Shown here one piece after another: positions 16,533 through 23,100 of a stretch of DNA of 28,254 bases. The notes under the pieces are model-generated. The model was given only the letters and a program-made list of their open reading frames with translations. It made no database searches and was not told the DNA's origin. This DNA is from a virus, in IMG/VR virus record IMGVR_UViG_3300034284_001637, positions 1-28,254 of that record; one strand, 5' to 3'. The position numbers and the translations under genes were made by a program. How positions within the stretch are numbered: position 1 is the stretch's first letter; each line of letters starts with the position of its first letter.

Positions 16533-17234
16533 ATGTCTGTTGAAAATAAGACTATAGAAGTATTAGATAAGGGTTATGTAAGACTTGTAGATAGAATGGG
16601 TAGTGACCTATCTGTGGTAAATGCTGCTAGAGCATCTTTTGCTAAAGAGTCACATGAGCTGTCAAAAAGCGATGCAAGACTTATAGACTTTTTAGCTAGA
16701 GAAAATCATATGTCTCCATTTAGACATGCATTTGTCACACTAGAATTTAAAGCTCCCTTGATGGTTGCTCGCCAGCATTGGAAGTATGTTGTCGGATCAG
16801 ACCATACTATGGATTCTTGGAACGAATCTTCAAGAAGATATATAACTATGGATCCTGAGTTTTATATTCCAAAAGTTGAAGAATGGAGACTGGCTCCAGA
16901 AGACAAGAAACAAGGCTCACACGGCCTGGCAGACCCCTTTGTGGGCTCTCTGCTGACAGACGCCCTAGCTAGACACGCAGAGCAGGGTGAGGCCTTGTAC
17001 AACATGGCTATGGACAATGGGATAGCGCCAGAGCAAGCTAGACTATTCTTGCCTGCATATTCTATGTATGTAGTATATAGATGGTCATGCTCTCTACAGT
17101 CTGTCATATTGTTCTTGTCCCAAAGACTGGCGGAAGAATCACAGTTTGAAATACAAGAGTACGCTAAGGCTATAAGGGAAATAGTAGAACCACTATTCCC
17201 GATAAGCTTTAAGTCTTTATTGACGGGACATTAA
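16533..17234 (+). CDS. thyX: Flavin-dependent thymidylate synthase ThyX
   Basis: ThyX methylates dUMP to dTMP with methylenetetrahydrofolate, FAD and NADPH, acting as a tetramer. The start codon directly follows the previous stop. FRHAFVTLEFKAPLMVARQHWK at residues 63-84 and WNESSRRY at 96-103 together form the ThyX signature region. The usual RHR-x7-S core is changed to RQHWK followed by a longer spacer before NESSRRY, as I recall from some phage ThyX proteins. LPAYSMYVVYRW near 171-182 and SLQSVILFLSQRLAEESQFEIQEYA near 185-209 fit the helix that contacts nucleotide and flavin. Length 233 is normal. With the dCMP deaminase at 18083 and the reductase upstream it completes a route to dTTP. 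Confidence 0.93.
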   Translation: MSVENKTIEVLDKGYVRLVDRMGSDLSVVNAARASFAKESHELSKSDARLIDFLARENHMSPFRHAFVTLEFKAPLMVARQHWKYVVGSDHTMDSWNESSRRYITMDPEFYIPKVEEWRLAPEDKKQGSHGLADPFVGSLLTDALARHAEQGEALYNMAMDNGIAPEQARLFLPAYSMYVVYRWSCSLQSVILFLSQRLAEESQFEIQEYAKAIREIVEPLFPISFKSLLTGH

Positions 17235-17240
17235 ACTAAG

Positions 17241-17408
17241 ATGGTATTAAACATAATTGTTTCCCTACTTTTTGCCGTACTGATTAATTGGTCAAGTGGC
17301 TTACAATTTGCATCTCAAATTGAAAAGAATAATAGAACAAGATTCATAATGCTTGGTGCATCAATTGCATTAGCTTTTATATGTGGTCTTATATTGTCAA
17401 TGGTCTGA
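17241..17408 (+). CDS. Very small two-helix membrane protein, 55 aa
   Basis: A 55-codon frame starts at ATG 17241, six bases after the ThyX stop, and ends at TGA 17406-17408. It fills the space before the next probable start at 17438. Residues 2-16 (VLNIIVSLLFAVLIN) and about 36-54 (IMLGASIALAFICGLILSM) are hydrophobic segments around a short charged loop (EKNNRTRF). The ribosome site is weak. The good fit to the gap and the clean membrane topology support a real gene. Function unknown. Confidence 0.55.
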   Translation: MVLNIIVSLLFAVLINWSSGLQFASQIEKNNRTRFIMLGASIALAFICGLILSMV

Positions 17409-17437
17409 CTTTATTAATAAGAAAGTTATATAAACAA

Positions 17438-18064
17438 ATGCCAGAACTTAACGCTAACGTTCCAATGATTGAATGTTATGTAAGAGGAAACTTTTTGAGA
17501 GATCAGTTAGATTCTCATGGTAAATATTTTCCTTGCATGATTTTTGGGGTAACAAGCATCCAGGGAAGAAGTCCTCTGTTTCACTTCTTAATGGAGGATG
17601 GTGGCATTTGGTGGCGCATGCCAATAAATGCTTTCTGCGAAAGACCAGGTGTTCCTGAAGTCGATATTCACGAACTTGTTCTTTGGAACTCTTTTAGTCC
17701 ACACATAGCAGTTACCGAATTCCAAGCAATGAGAAACATGAGAATGAAGTATGTAAGTAGGTCTGGTGAGTTTGTTGATACAAAGTATCTATTCACTCTT
17801 GACTGGCATGCTCCTGATGATAACACCATAAACCTTGGGTTCAGCACAAACCCTGGTCAGCACAAATGCGGTCACGTCATGCTTAGAGACGATGGGAACT
17901 ATGCAATACAGCCAAATAATAGAGTTAGATTATTCGATCCATCCTTTACAACTAAAGAAGGAAATCTTATTGATAGGTTTGTTAATACTAGAAAATGGGA
18001 TGTCGAAGATGCAAATAAGTGGAAAACATCTGACGACAATAGATATCATTATGATATTAAATAA
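17438..18064 (+). CDS. Conserved-looking phage hypothetical protein, 208 aa
   Basis: The frame is open from ATG 17381, but that start would overlap the small membrane gene by 28 bases. ATG 17438 gives the start MPELNANVPMIECYVR and has AAGAAAG about twelve bases upstream. The protein is soluble with many aromatic residues: GKYFPCMIFGVTSIQGR, FHFLMEDGGIWWRMP, LVLWNSFSPHIAVTEF, a FTLDWHAPDDNTIN strand, then HKCGHVMLRDDGNYAIQPNNR. I remember similar proteins in environmental phage genomes, without a function. His and Cys in HKCGH could bind metal, which is speculation. It lies between ThyX and dCMP deaminase. Confidence 0.72.
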   Translation: MPELNANVPMIECYVRGNFLRDQLDSHGKYFPCMIFGVTSIQGRSPLFHFLMEDGGIWWRMPINAFCERPGVPEVDIHELVLWNSFSPHIAVTEFQAMRNMRMKYVSRSGEFVDTKYLFTLDWHAPDDNTINLGFSTNPGQHKCGHVMLRDDGNYAIQPNNRVRLFDPSFTTKEGNLIDRFVNTRKWDVEDANKWKTSDDNRYHYDIK

Positions 18065-18082
18065 TCAATAGGATTACTTGAT

Positions 18083-18550
18083 ATGTCTTATGGTGCAAAA
18101 GATAAAAAGTATATGCAACTGTGTATTGAAACAGCTAAGATTTTTTCTACATGTGCAAAAAAACAATACGCAGCAGTCTTAATAGATGACAATAATCATA
18201 TTGTTAGTGTAGGTTACAATGGTGGGCCAAGCGGTTTTGATCACTGTAAAGACGGTGGGTGTCCTAGACTGAGCGATAATTCACAAGCTGGATCGAATTA
18301 TGATAACTGTATAGCAATTCACGCAGAGCAAAATGCTCTTCTTCATTGCGATTACAGTTCAAGTCCAAAAAAGATGTTTGTCAATGGACCCCCATGCTTC
18401 ACATGTGCTAAAATGATAGCCAACAGTACAGTAAAAGAAGTATACTATCTAGTAAACTCTGAGTATAAAGATTGGGATAACGTTTATAATTTTCTGCAGA
18501 AGTGTGGAGTATCTTTAAATGGAATAGAAAAATGGCAGCTGGAAAATTAA
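18083..18550 (+). CDS. Deoxycytidylate (dCMP) deaminase family protein
   Basis: This zinc enzyme family converts dCMP to dUMP, the ThyX substrate. HAEQNAL contains H80 and E82 (zinc ligand and proton shuttle), and PCFTC contains C105 and C108 (zinc ligands). GYNGGPSGFDHC near 44-55 is the dCMP-deaminase substrate loop, with more Cys (C55, C60) that could hold a second metal as in T4-type enzymes. Length 155 is typical. ATG 18083 has AGGA about ten bases upstream. Position after ThyX supports a nucleotide role over a DNA- or RNA-editing deaminase. The 3' end overlaps the next gene. Confidence 0.92.
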   Translation: MSYGAKDKKYMQLCIETAKIFSTCAKKQYAAVLIDDNNHIVSVGYNGGPSGFDHCKDGGCPRLSDNSQAGSNYDNCIAIHAEQNALLHCDYSSSPKKMFVNGPPCFTCAKMIANSTVKEVYYLVNSEYKDWDNVYNFLQKCGVSLNGIEKWQLEN

Positions 18551-18768
18551 ATTATATTGTTACATATGAGGGGTTGAGCCAAGTATTTGGTTGCGCCTCA
18601 AAGAAGATTGCACTAGAATCGCCACCACCAGAAGGGTATTCTCTAAAGCATAAAAAAGTGTTGTTCATTACATTTGAGCCGGATAAAAATAACCTTTGTG
18701 TTTATCCAGTTCCACAAGAAGAGGTAATGGGCGCAGAAATAAAGAGCAAGAAGCAAAGTGATGAGTAA
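18532..18768 (+). CDS. Hypothetical protein, 78 aa
   Basis: ATG 18532 overlaps the end of the deaminase gene by 19 bases; a GGAATAGA stretch just upstream can serve as ribosome site. ATG 18502 is also in frame but would lengthen the overlap. The product is small, with LNYIVTYEGLSQVFGCASKK near the start and a beta-like centre (HKKVLFITFEPDKNNLCVYPV), ending in a Lys-rich tail. No family is recognised. Chained overlaps with both neighbours indicate an operon member. Confidence 0.55.
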   Translation: MAAGKLNYIVTYEGLSQVFGCASKKIALESPPPEGYSLKHKKVLFITFEPDKNNLCVYPVPQEEVMGAEIKSKKQSDE

Positions 18769-19000
18769 AAAATTAAATACAAAGAAAAAAGTTAATGTAA
18801 AAGTACTTCCAGGGCAAGCAGTATATGTTGCTGACATGGAGAGATTTGATCATATAATTTCCATGTATGATTCTATGGCTAAAAATTCTGTAGATAAAGA
18901 AGAAAAAAGATCTTGGCTGCAGATAGCAGATGAGATTAGATTGCACGTCAGAGAAACATATTTTAGTCCGGAAGAAGATTATGCAGATGAAAAATGGTAA
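18761..19000 (+). CDS. Hypothetical protein, 79 aa
   Basis: ATG 18761 overlaps the previous stop by eight bases. The protein has a very basic N-terminus (SKKLNTKKKVNVKV) followed by helices with an acidic end (FSPEEDYADEKW). No motif is recognised. Its size and charge would suit a nucleic-acid or partner-binding accessory protein, but this is a guess. The next gene starts within its last 15 bases. Confidence 0.5.
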   Translation: MSKKLNTKKKVNVKVLPGQAVYVADMERFDHIISMYDSMAKNSVDKEEKRSWLQIADEIRLHVRETYFSPEEDYADEKW

Positions 19001-19265
19001 GTATACAAAGACAGTTATAGTTTCTTTTTTGATAGGGGCTTTATTAGCTAACGTATCATTTAGAAAAAAGTCTTTACAAAAAGATGAAGTTAATTGGATG
19101 CAGTACCTAAATAGACTTCAGGAATTTTGTCTCTATGACCTAGACGGTGCTAAACAAGAATTTGTTTCTTTAATAAATTCTGGAGCAAACTATGAAGAAG
19201 CGTTTAACTTAACGCTTATTTCTAAAGCTCATAGAGAAATGGTATTGGGGGAAACTCATGATTGA
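18987..19265 (+). CDS. Small membrane-anchored hypothetical protein, 92 aa
   Basis: In-frame ATGs lie at 18930, 18981 and 18987. I chose 18987 because AGAAG at 18973-18977 is nine bases upstream, whereas 18981 would leave only three. The protein has one N-terminal hydrophobic segment (about 8-24, KTVIVSFLIGALLANVS) followed by a basic stretch (FRKKSLQKD), then a helical soluble domain with YDLDGAKQEFVSLINSGANYEEAF. The topology suggests an inner-membrane anchor with a cytoplasmic domain. Function unknown. It overlaps the glycosyltransferase gene by eight bases. Confidence 0.55.
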   Translation: MKNGKYTKTVIVSFLIGALLANVSFRKKSLQKDEVNWMQYLNRLQEFCLYDLDGAKQEFVSLINSGANYEEAFNLTLISKAHREMVLGETHD

Positions 19266-20073
19266 TTTATGTGTTGTAAATTATAATACAAGAAAACTGT
19301 TGCAGAGATTTTTGGATACTCTACACTCAGACGTCTATAATCCAAATGGTGCGCTCGTAAAAAACTGGAACCTTTATATCATGGACAATGATTCTACAGA
19401 TGACTTTGTTCCTTGGTTAAGAGAGAACGAGGAACGCTATCTAATCGATAGAACTTTCCTAAGAAAGAATATAGGTTATTCCTCTGCAATTAACTACATG
19501 GCTTCTAAGAGTAGCTCAGAGATAGTTGGAGTATTGAATGGTGATGTTTGGATGACCAGCGAAGACTGTTTAAATATAGAAAAAGCATTTGCCAATAATC
19601 CAAACATTCATATACTTGGACCAAAGCAAAGAGACGAGTATGGTTATATAACTCATGCAGGAATAGTTGGAACCAACACGCAGCCTAAGCATAGAGGCTG
19701 GCGAGAGCATGATCCGCAAGACTCTCTCTATAAAGATCAGATTGATTGCGTTACAGTATCGGGATCTGCTTACTTCGTAAGAAGAGATGTATGGGATGAT
19801 ATGACTAATAATAAAAAGTATCGAGAACTATACCCTGATGCAATAGGAGCTTTCCTGCCAACGCCACACTACTATGAAGAAACTTGGTGCTCTTACTTTG
19901 CAAGACACCTAGGTTATAACGTAGTATACGATGGGTCGATATCGATTGGCCATAGTTGGCATGCATCAACGCCAAAGCCAGGAGAAGGAATTAGTCACGC
20001 AGACAAGTACTTCCCTATAAGTAGAGAAATTTTTAGAAAAGCATGTGATCACATAGGAATAGAAAGAGATTAA
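19258..20073 (+). CDS. Glycosyltransferase family 2 (GT-A fold), 271 aa
   Basis: GT2 enzymes move a sugar from an NDP-sugar to an acceptor using a divalent metal. The start overlaps the previous stop by eight bases. The N-terminal nucleotide-binding fold is clear: CVVNYNTRKLL at 5-15, IMDNDSTDD near 41-49, NIGYSSAINYMAS (donor loop) near 76-88, and LNGDVWM near 98-104 in the place of the DxD metal motif. VSGSAYFVRRDVWDDM near 162-177 and a Tyr/His-rich EETWCSYFARHLGY segment follow, as in rhamnosyltransferase-like members. No membrane segment. The acceptor could be phage DNA, a virion protein or a host surface sugar; the sequence does not decide. A second GT2 lies at 23101. Confidence 0.88.
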   Translation: MIDLCVVNYNTRKLLQRFLDTLHSDVYNPNGALVKNWNLYIMDNDSTDDFVPWLRENEERYLIDRTFLRKNIGYSSAINYMASKSSSEIVGVLNGDVWMTSEDCLNIEKAFANNPNIHILGPKQRDEYGYITHAGIVGTNTQPKHRGWREHDPQDSLYKDQIDCVTVSGSAYFVRRDVWDDMTNNKKYRELYPDAIGAFLPTPHYYEETWCSYFARHLGYNVVYDGSISIGHSWHASTPKPGEGISHADKYFPISREIFRKACDHIGIERD

Positions 20074-20074
20074 A

Positions 20075-20476
20075 ATGACAGATAAATTAAACCCTTGGAT
20101 ATATAACGCAGAAGTTAAAAAAATAGTTGATGGAGATACATTTGATATTCTTATTGACCTAGGATTCGATACCTTTAGAAAAGGTAGGGTAAGACTATAC
20201 GGAATTAATACTCCAGAGAGTCGCACTACCAATCTGGAAGAAAAGAAAATGGGCTTGGCCGCTAAAGAATTTACAGATCAGTGGATTACTGCTGCTGGTC
20301 ATAAGATTAAAATAGAAACAATTATTGATAAGAACGAGAAATATGGAAGAATACTTGCTAGAGTATGGAATGAAGCAGGAGCTTGTCTAAATACAGACAT
20401 AGTTTCTGCTGGCTTAGCTAGAGAATACTTTGGTGTAGGCGACAAGACATTCCAGGAATTCAAGAAAGAAAAGTAA
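20075..20476 (+). CDS. Thermonuclease (staphylococcal nuclease fold) protein
   Basis: SNase-fold enzymes cut DNA or RNA with calcium. Conserved parts: VDGDTF at 18-23 (D19 and D21, calcium ligands), RLYGINTPE at 40-48 (R40 and E48, catalytic Arg and Glu) and KYGRILA at 89-95 (R92, second catalytic Arg). All key residues are present, so it is likely active. Length 133 without signal peptide points to an intracellular protein, as is common in phages, with possible roles in host DNA breakdown or recombination. It starts one base after the GT2 stop, and its TAA shares a base with the next ATG. Confidence 0.93.
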   Translation: MTDKLNPWIYNAEVKKIVDGDTFDILIDLGFDTFRKGRVRLYGINTPESRTTNLEEKKMGLAAKEFTDQWITAAGHKIKIETIIDKNEKYGRILARVWNEAGACLNTDIVSAGLAREYFGVGDKTFQEFKKEK

Positions 20477-20880
20477 TGCAAACATTTTTACCATATCCTG
20501 ATTTTGTGCAATCAGTAAAGGTTTTAGACTACCGTCGGTTGGGCAAACAAAGAGTAGAAACATTCCAGGTCCTTAACATATTGATGGAAAGAACCCCCAC
20601 TAAGGGTTGGCGCAATCATCCAGTTACAAGAATGTGGACTGGATATGAAGAAGCTTTAAAGTTGTATCAAAACTATACTATTCTTGAATGGATAGATAGA
20701 GGTTATAAAAATAATATGAAGTTTGAAGACGTAGATCATTCTTCAATAATATACCCTTCTTGGTTTGGCGAAGATGTATTTCATAGATCTCATAGATCTA
20801 ATCTTCTTAGAAAAGATTATGAATATTACTCTAAATATTTTGACGAGCCATCAAACCTAGAGTACCATTGGCCAGCATGA
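20476..20880 (+). CDS. Pyrimidine-dimer DNA glycosylase-like protein (MSMEG_6728 type)
   Basis: The start MQTFLPYPDFVQSVKVLDYR followed by RLGKQRVETFQVL matches the N-terminal hallmark of the MSMEG_6728 family, placed in the pyrimidine-dimer glycosylase/endonuclease V group. WRNHPVTRMWTGYEEALKLY near 45-64 is the second conserved block (Asn-His-Pro, Trp and Tyr). Members are predicted to excise UV dimers by base flipping; DNA repair is the likely role, though activity is mostly unproven in this subgroup. Length 134 is typical. The TAATG junction with the nuclease gene indicates translational coupling. Confidence 0.85.
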   Translation: MQTFLPYPDFVQSVKVLDYRRLGKQRVETFQVLNILMERTPTKGWRNHPVTRMWTGYEEALKLYQNYTILEWIDRGYKNNMKFEDVDHSSIIYPSWFGEDVFHRSHRSNLLRKDYEYYSKYFDEPSNLEYHWPA

Positions 20881-21281
20881 GTATTACAGTGTATTTGGCA
20901 GGTGCCATGGATTATGTTGGCGATTATGCAAAAGGGTGGAGAAAAGAAGCGACCTTTATGTTGTCTCAGCGTGGGTACAAAGTGCTGGATCCAACCTCCA
21001 TACCTGAAGGCAACAACATGTCTCCGGAAGAAATCGTGCAAAAAAATCTTTTCATGCAGAAGAAGTCTGATATACTTTTGGTTGAGTATATGTTAGAAGA
21101 TCGTGCGTACATAGGAACTGACTACGAAATGGCCTGGGCTAAAATGCATGATCAGCCAACGATAGTAATGTGTTCTAATCAAAATAAAGATCGCCCATAC
21201 ATGAAGTATATGTCAACTAAAATTTTAGAAAACATAGAAGATGCCATAGAATATATAACTATTCATTATCCAATTAATTAG
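20877..21281 (+). CDS. Nucleoside 2-deoxyribosyltransferase-like protein
   Basis: ATG 20877 overlaps the previous stop as ATGA; TTG 20868 is also in frame but less likely. The Rossmann-like start VYLAGAMDYV, then WRKEATFMLSQRGYKVLDPT and MQKKSDILLVEYM, with GTDYEMAWAKMHDQPTIVMC, is the pattern of the deoxyribosyltransferase/DUF4406 superfamily. In that family the Asp after KKSD and the Glu in GTDYEMAWA correspond to active-site residues. The family exchanges bases on deoxynucleosides or cleaves nucleoside monophosphates, so salvage or making an altered nucleotide are both possible. Substrate cannot be read from the sequence. Confidence 0.82.
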   Translation: MSITVYLAGAMDYVGDYAKGWRKEATFMLSQRGYKVLDPTSIPEGNNMSPEEIVQKNLFMQKKSDILLVEYMLEDRAYIGTDYEMAWAKMHDQPTIVMCSNQNKDRPYMKYMSTKILENIEDAIEYITIHYPIN

Positions 21282-21290
21282 GGTACAAAT

Positions 21291-22001
21291 ATGAAAAAAT
21301 ATTTAGCTCCTGATTCCGGTGGATGGTCTAAAATTAATGGAGTATGGGTTGAGGATACTGATGATCTTTATATACATGACATAGATTTTCAAGTTAGAAA
21401 AGAAGGTTCTTTTAAAGTCACTGTTGACGGCTTTCCAAGACAAGGTAACAGATACCTTAGAAGAAAGATTCTATTAGCTTTTCCAGATTCTGCTATGCCA
21501 TTCCCCTTGTGTCATAAAGAAGTAGCCTTTAAAGAGGCAATCAATAATAATCATTTTGTATTTTCTACTTTTAGAGATCCTCTTAAGAGTGTTAGTTCTT
21601 ATATATCTGAATTTATTGTCCACAATAATGTGAACGGAATTTTAAATCCTTTAAAAGATTATATTTATACTGAGGATGATTATTATTATATAGAAAAATG
21701 TTTTTTATTTTATATTAGAATGACAGATTTTATATATAATAATATTAAAGATATCTTTGTTGTTCCATTTGATTCTATTGTTGGCGATAAAGATAATTCT
21801 TTAACAATATCTATCTCTAAATTTTTACCTCCTACAGAATATGTAGATCCTTACAAAGTAGAGCCTCATTCTAGTCGCGACATGAAAATGCAAGAATATC
21901 TTATGACCCCTAGGTTTAATGATATAATGAAATTAGCTTATAACTCTTACGATAGAGTTGTAGGATTGTATACTACTAATAAAGATAGGTTTATCTTATG
22001 A
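21291..22001 (+). CDS. Sulfotransferase-like P-loop protein, 236 aa
   Basis: VTVDGFPRQGNRYLRRKI at residues 43-60 has the layout of the sulfotransferase 5'-phosphosulfate loop (G-x-P-R-x-G-x). FSTFRDPLKSVSSYI at 91-105 matches the 3'-phosphate-binding R-D-P-x-x-S element. IFVVPFDSIVGD near 154-165 resembles the following conserved strand, and H75 in CHKE lies where a catalytic His could sit. These enzymes move sulfate from PAPS to a hydroxyl or amine on sugars, proteins or small molecules. ATG 21291 follows an AGGG weak ribosome site. The stop overlaps the start of an APS-kinase-like gene (ATGA), the enzyme type that makes PAPS, which supports the call. No membrane segment. It remains a fold-level assignment. 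Confidence 0.68.
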   Translation: MKKYLAPDSGGWSKINGVWVEDTDDLYIHDIDFQVRKEGSFKVTVDGFPRQGNRYLRRKILLAFPDSAMPFPLCHKEVAFKEAINNNHFVFSTFRDPLKSVSSYISEFIVHNNVNGILNPLKDYIYTEDDYYYIEKCFLFYIRMTDFIYNNIKDIFVVPFDSIVGDKDNSLTISISKFLPPTEYVDPYKVEPHSSRDMKMQEYLMTPRFNDIMKLAYNSYDRVVGLYTTNKDRFIL

Positions 22002-22741
22002 TAATATTAATTATAGGTTTGCCGGGAGCTGGCAAAACAGCGCTAGCTACTCAATTGGCAGCTAAGACTAACTCAATCCACATCAACGCTGATGTGGTAA
22101 GAGCTGATCTTAGCTCTGATCTTGGCTTCTCTATAGAGGACCGCATAGAACAAGCGAGAAGAGTTGGGGCTATTGCCAGACTTATTTCTGATCAAGATAG
22201 AGATGTCGTAGTTGACTTCATATGTCCTACAGAGGCTACAAGAGAATCTTTTGGTCACGCCGATAAAATTATATGGGTAGATAGAATAGATGAAAGTCAA
22301 TATAAAGATACTAACGCTATATGGCAAGATCCAATAAATTATGACATTAGAATAAAGCGACATCTTACTATTGAACAAGAAGTTGACTTTGTTATTGATC
22401 GATTTAAGCTCGTAGACTGGACTAAACCAACTACGTTGCTACTTGGTCGTTACCAGCCTTGGCATGATGGGCATTCTGCTCTCATGAGCGAGGGATTAAA
22501 GAGAACTAATCAAGTTGTGATAGGTGTTAGATCTAGCTACAAGACTTCCGAGAAAGATCCTTTTACTTATCCCGAAGTTAAGCAGTTTATTGAGTCAAAA
22601 GAAACTAATCCTTTTGTATTGCAATTTCCAAACATTACCAATATAATTTATGGTAGAGATGTTGGATACAAAATAGAAAAAGTTGATCTTTCTCCTGAAC
22701 TTCAATCTATATCTGCTACAGCTATTAGATCTAAATTATAG
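21998..22741 (+). CDS. APS-kinase-like P-loop kinase fused to an HxGH nucleotidyltransferase, 247 aa
   Basis: Residues 1-135 follow the adenylylsulfate kinase pattern: P-loop GLPGAGKT (7-14), INADVVRADL with D32, LGFSIEDRIEQARRVG (42-57) and VVVDFICPTEATRESFG (70-86). The usual CysC lid with its RDxKGLYKKA segment is absent and replaced by KDTNAIWQDP. Residues 145-247 form a second domain: LLLGRYQPWHDGHSALM holds HDGH (156-159) and the C-terminus has ISATAIR (238-244), the two signatures of NMN adenylyltransferase and cytidylyltransferase-type enzymes. The likely chemistry is kinase plus NMP transfer. It might make PAPS for the upstream sulfotransferase, or act in NAD or CDP-compound synthesis. 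NadR has the opposite domain order. Each domain is confident; the joint function is not. Confidence 0.8.
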   Translation: MIILIIGLPGAGKTALATQLAAKTNSIHINADVVRADLSSDLGFSIEDRIEQARRVGAIARLISDQDRDVVVDFICPTEATRESFGHADKIIWVDRIDESQYKDTNAIWQDPINYDIRIKRHLTIEQEVDFVIDRFKLVDWTKPTTLLLGRYQPWHDGHSALMSEGLKRTNQVVIGVRSSYKTSEKDPFTYPEVKQFIESKETNPFVLQFPNITNIIYGRDVGYKIEKVDLSPELQSISATAIRSKL

Positions 22742-22765
22742 TCTAAAAATAATACTGCTCATAAG

Positions 22766-22794
22766 TTGATATCGCAAGTGCTCGATGATATACT
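22766..22794 (+). promoter_or_regulatory. Near-consensus sigma-70-type promoter
   Basis: TTGATA (-35, 22766-22771) and TATACT (-10, 22789-22794) are separated by exactly 17 bases. Transcription should start near 22801, giving a leader of about 43 bases before the 63-codon gene at 22844. It is the best promoter match I found in the window, and it is followed by a dedicated terminator at 23049. Confidence 0.8.
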
Positions 22795-22843
22795 TACAGA
22801 CGTTACATTAACAGGCGAAAGCCATAAATAAAAGGAAAACAAA

Positions 22844-23035
22844 ATGTCAGACAATAAGTTCAAATATTTTGCTGTTACAACAACCAGCTTGGTCAAGGCC
22901 AACAATAAGACAGAAGCACAAAAAGTAGCCATGGGTCGCCGTGGATCAGATGGAGAGCTTCTGTTTAAGTCAACAGAAATTGAGCGCATTTCGTCAGTAG
23001 AAGCACGTGAGCAATTAGAAGAGTTCACGGCCTGA
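22844..23035 (+). CDS. Small highly expressed hypothetical protein, 63 aa
   Basis: ATG 22844 follows AAGGA (22832-22836) by seven bases. The product is soluble and mixed: FKYFAVTTTSLVKANNKTEA gives a strand-helix start, followed by a basic MGRRGSDGELL turn and an acidic helix (SSVEAREQLEEF). All four Arg codons are CGC or CGT, whereas the GT2 gene just downstream uses only AGA/AGG, a sign of selection for high expression. It has its own promoter (22766-22794) and terminator (23049-23090), so it is transcribed as a single-gene unit. No family is recognised. A host-takeover regulator, inhibitor or abundant DNA- or RNA-binding protein are all possible. Confidence 0.8.
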   Translation: MSDNKFKYFAVTTTSLVKANNKTEAQKVAMGRRGSDGELLFKSTEIERISSVEAREQLEEFTA

Positions 23036-23048
23036 TATTAAGTATCTT

Positions 23049-23090
23049 AAGTGGAGGGTTGGGGTTTCCTAACCCTCCACTTTATTTATA
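23049..23090 (+). terminator. Rho-independent terminator of the small-gene cassette
   Basis: AAGTGGAGGGTT (23049-23060) and AACCCTCCACTT (23071-23082) form a perfect 12-bp stem with a 10-base loop, followed by a T-rich tail (TATTTATA, with TTT directly at the stem end). It lies just after the TGA of the small gene and before the ribosome site of the next gene. Confidence 0.88.
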
Positions 23091-23100
23091 AAGAGGAAAA

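Noticed and set aside
17381-17437. Earlier start (ATG 17381) of the 208-residue hypothetical gene
   Set aside because: It would overlap the small membrane gene and add a segment unlike the conserved-looking start MPELNANVPMIE.
22442-22741. ATP sulfurylase as the C-terminal domain of the kinase fusion
   Set aside because: The domain is only about 100 residues, and its GRYQPWHDGH and ISATAIR motifs fit NMN adenylyltransferase or cytidylyltransferase better. Therefore a full PAPS synthase is not claimed.
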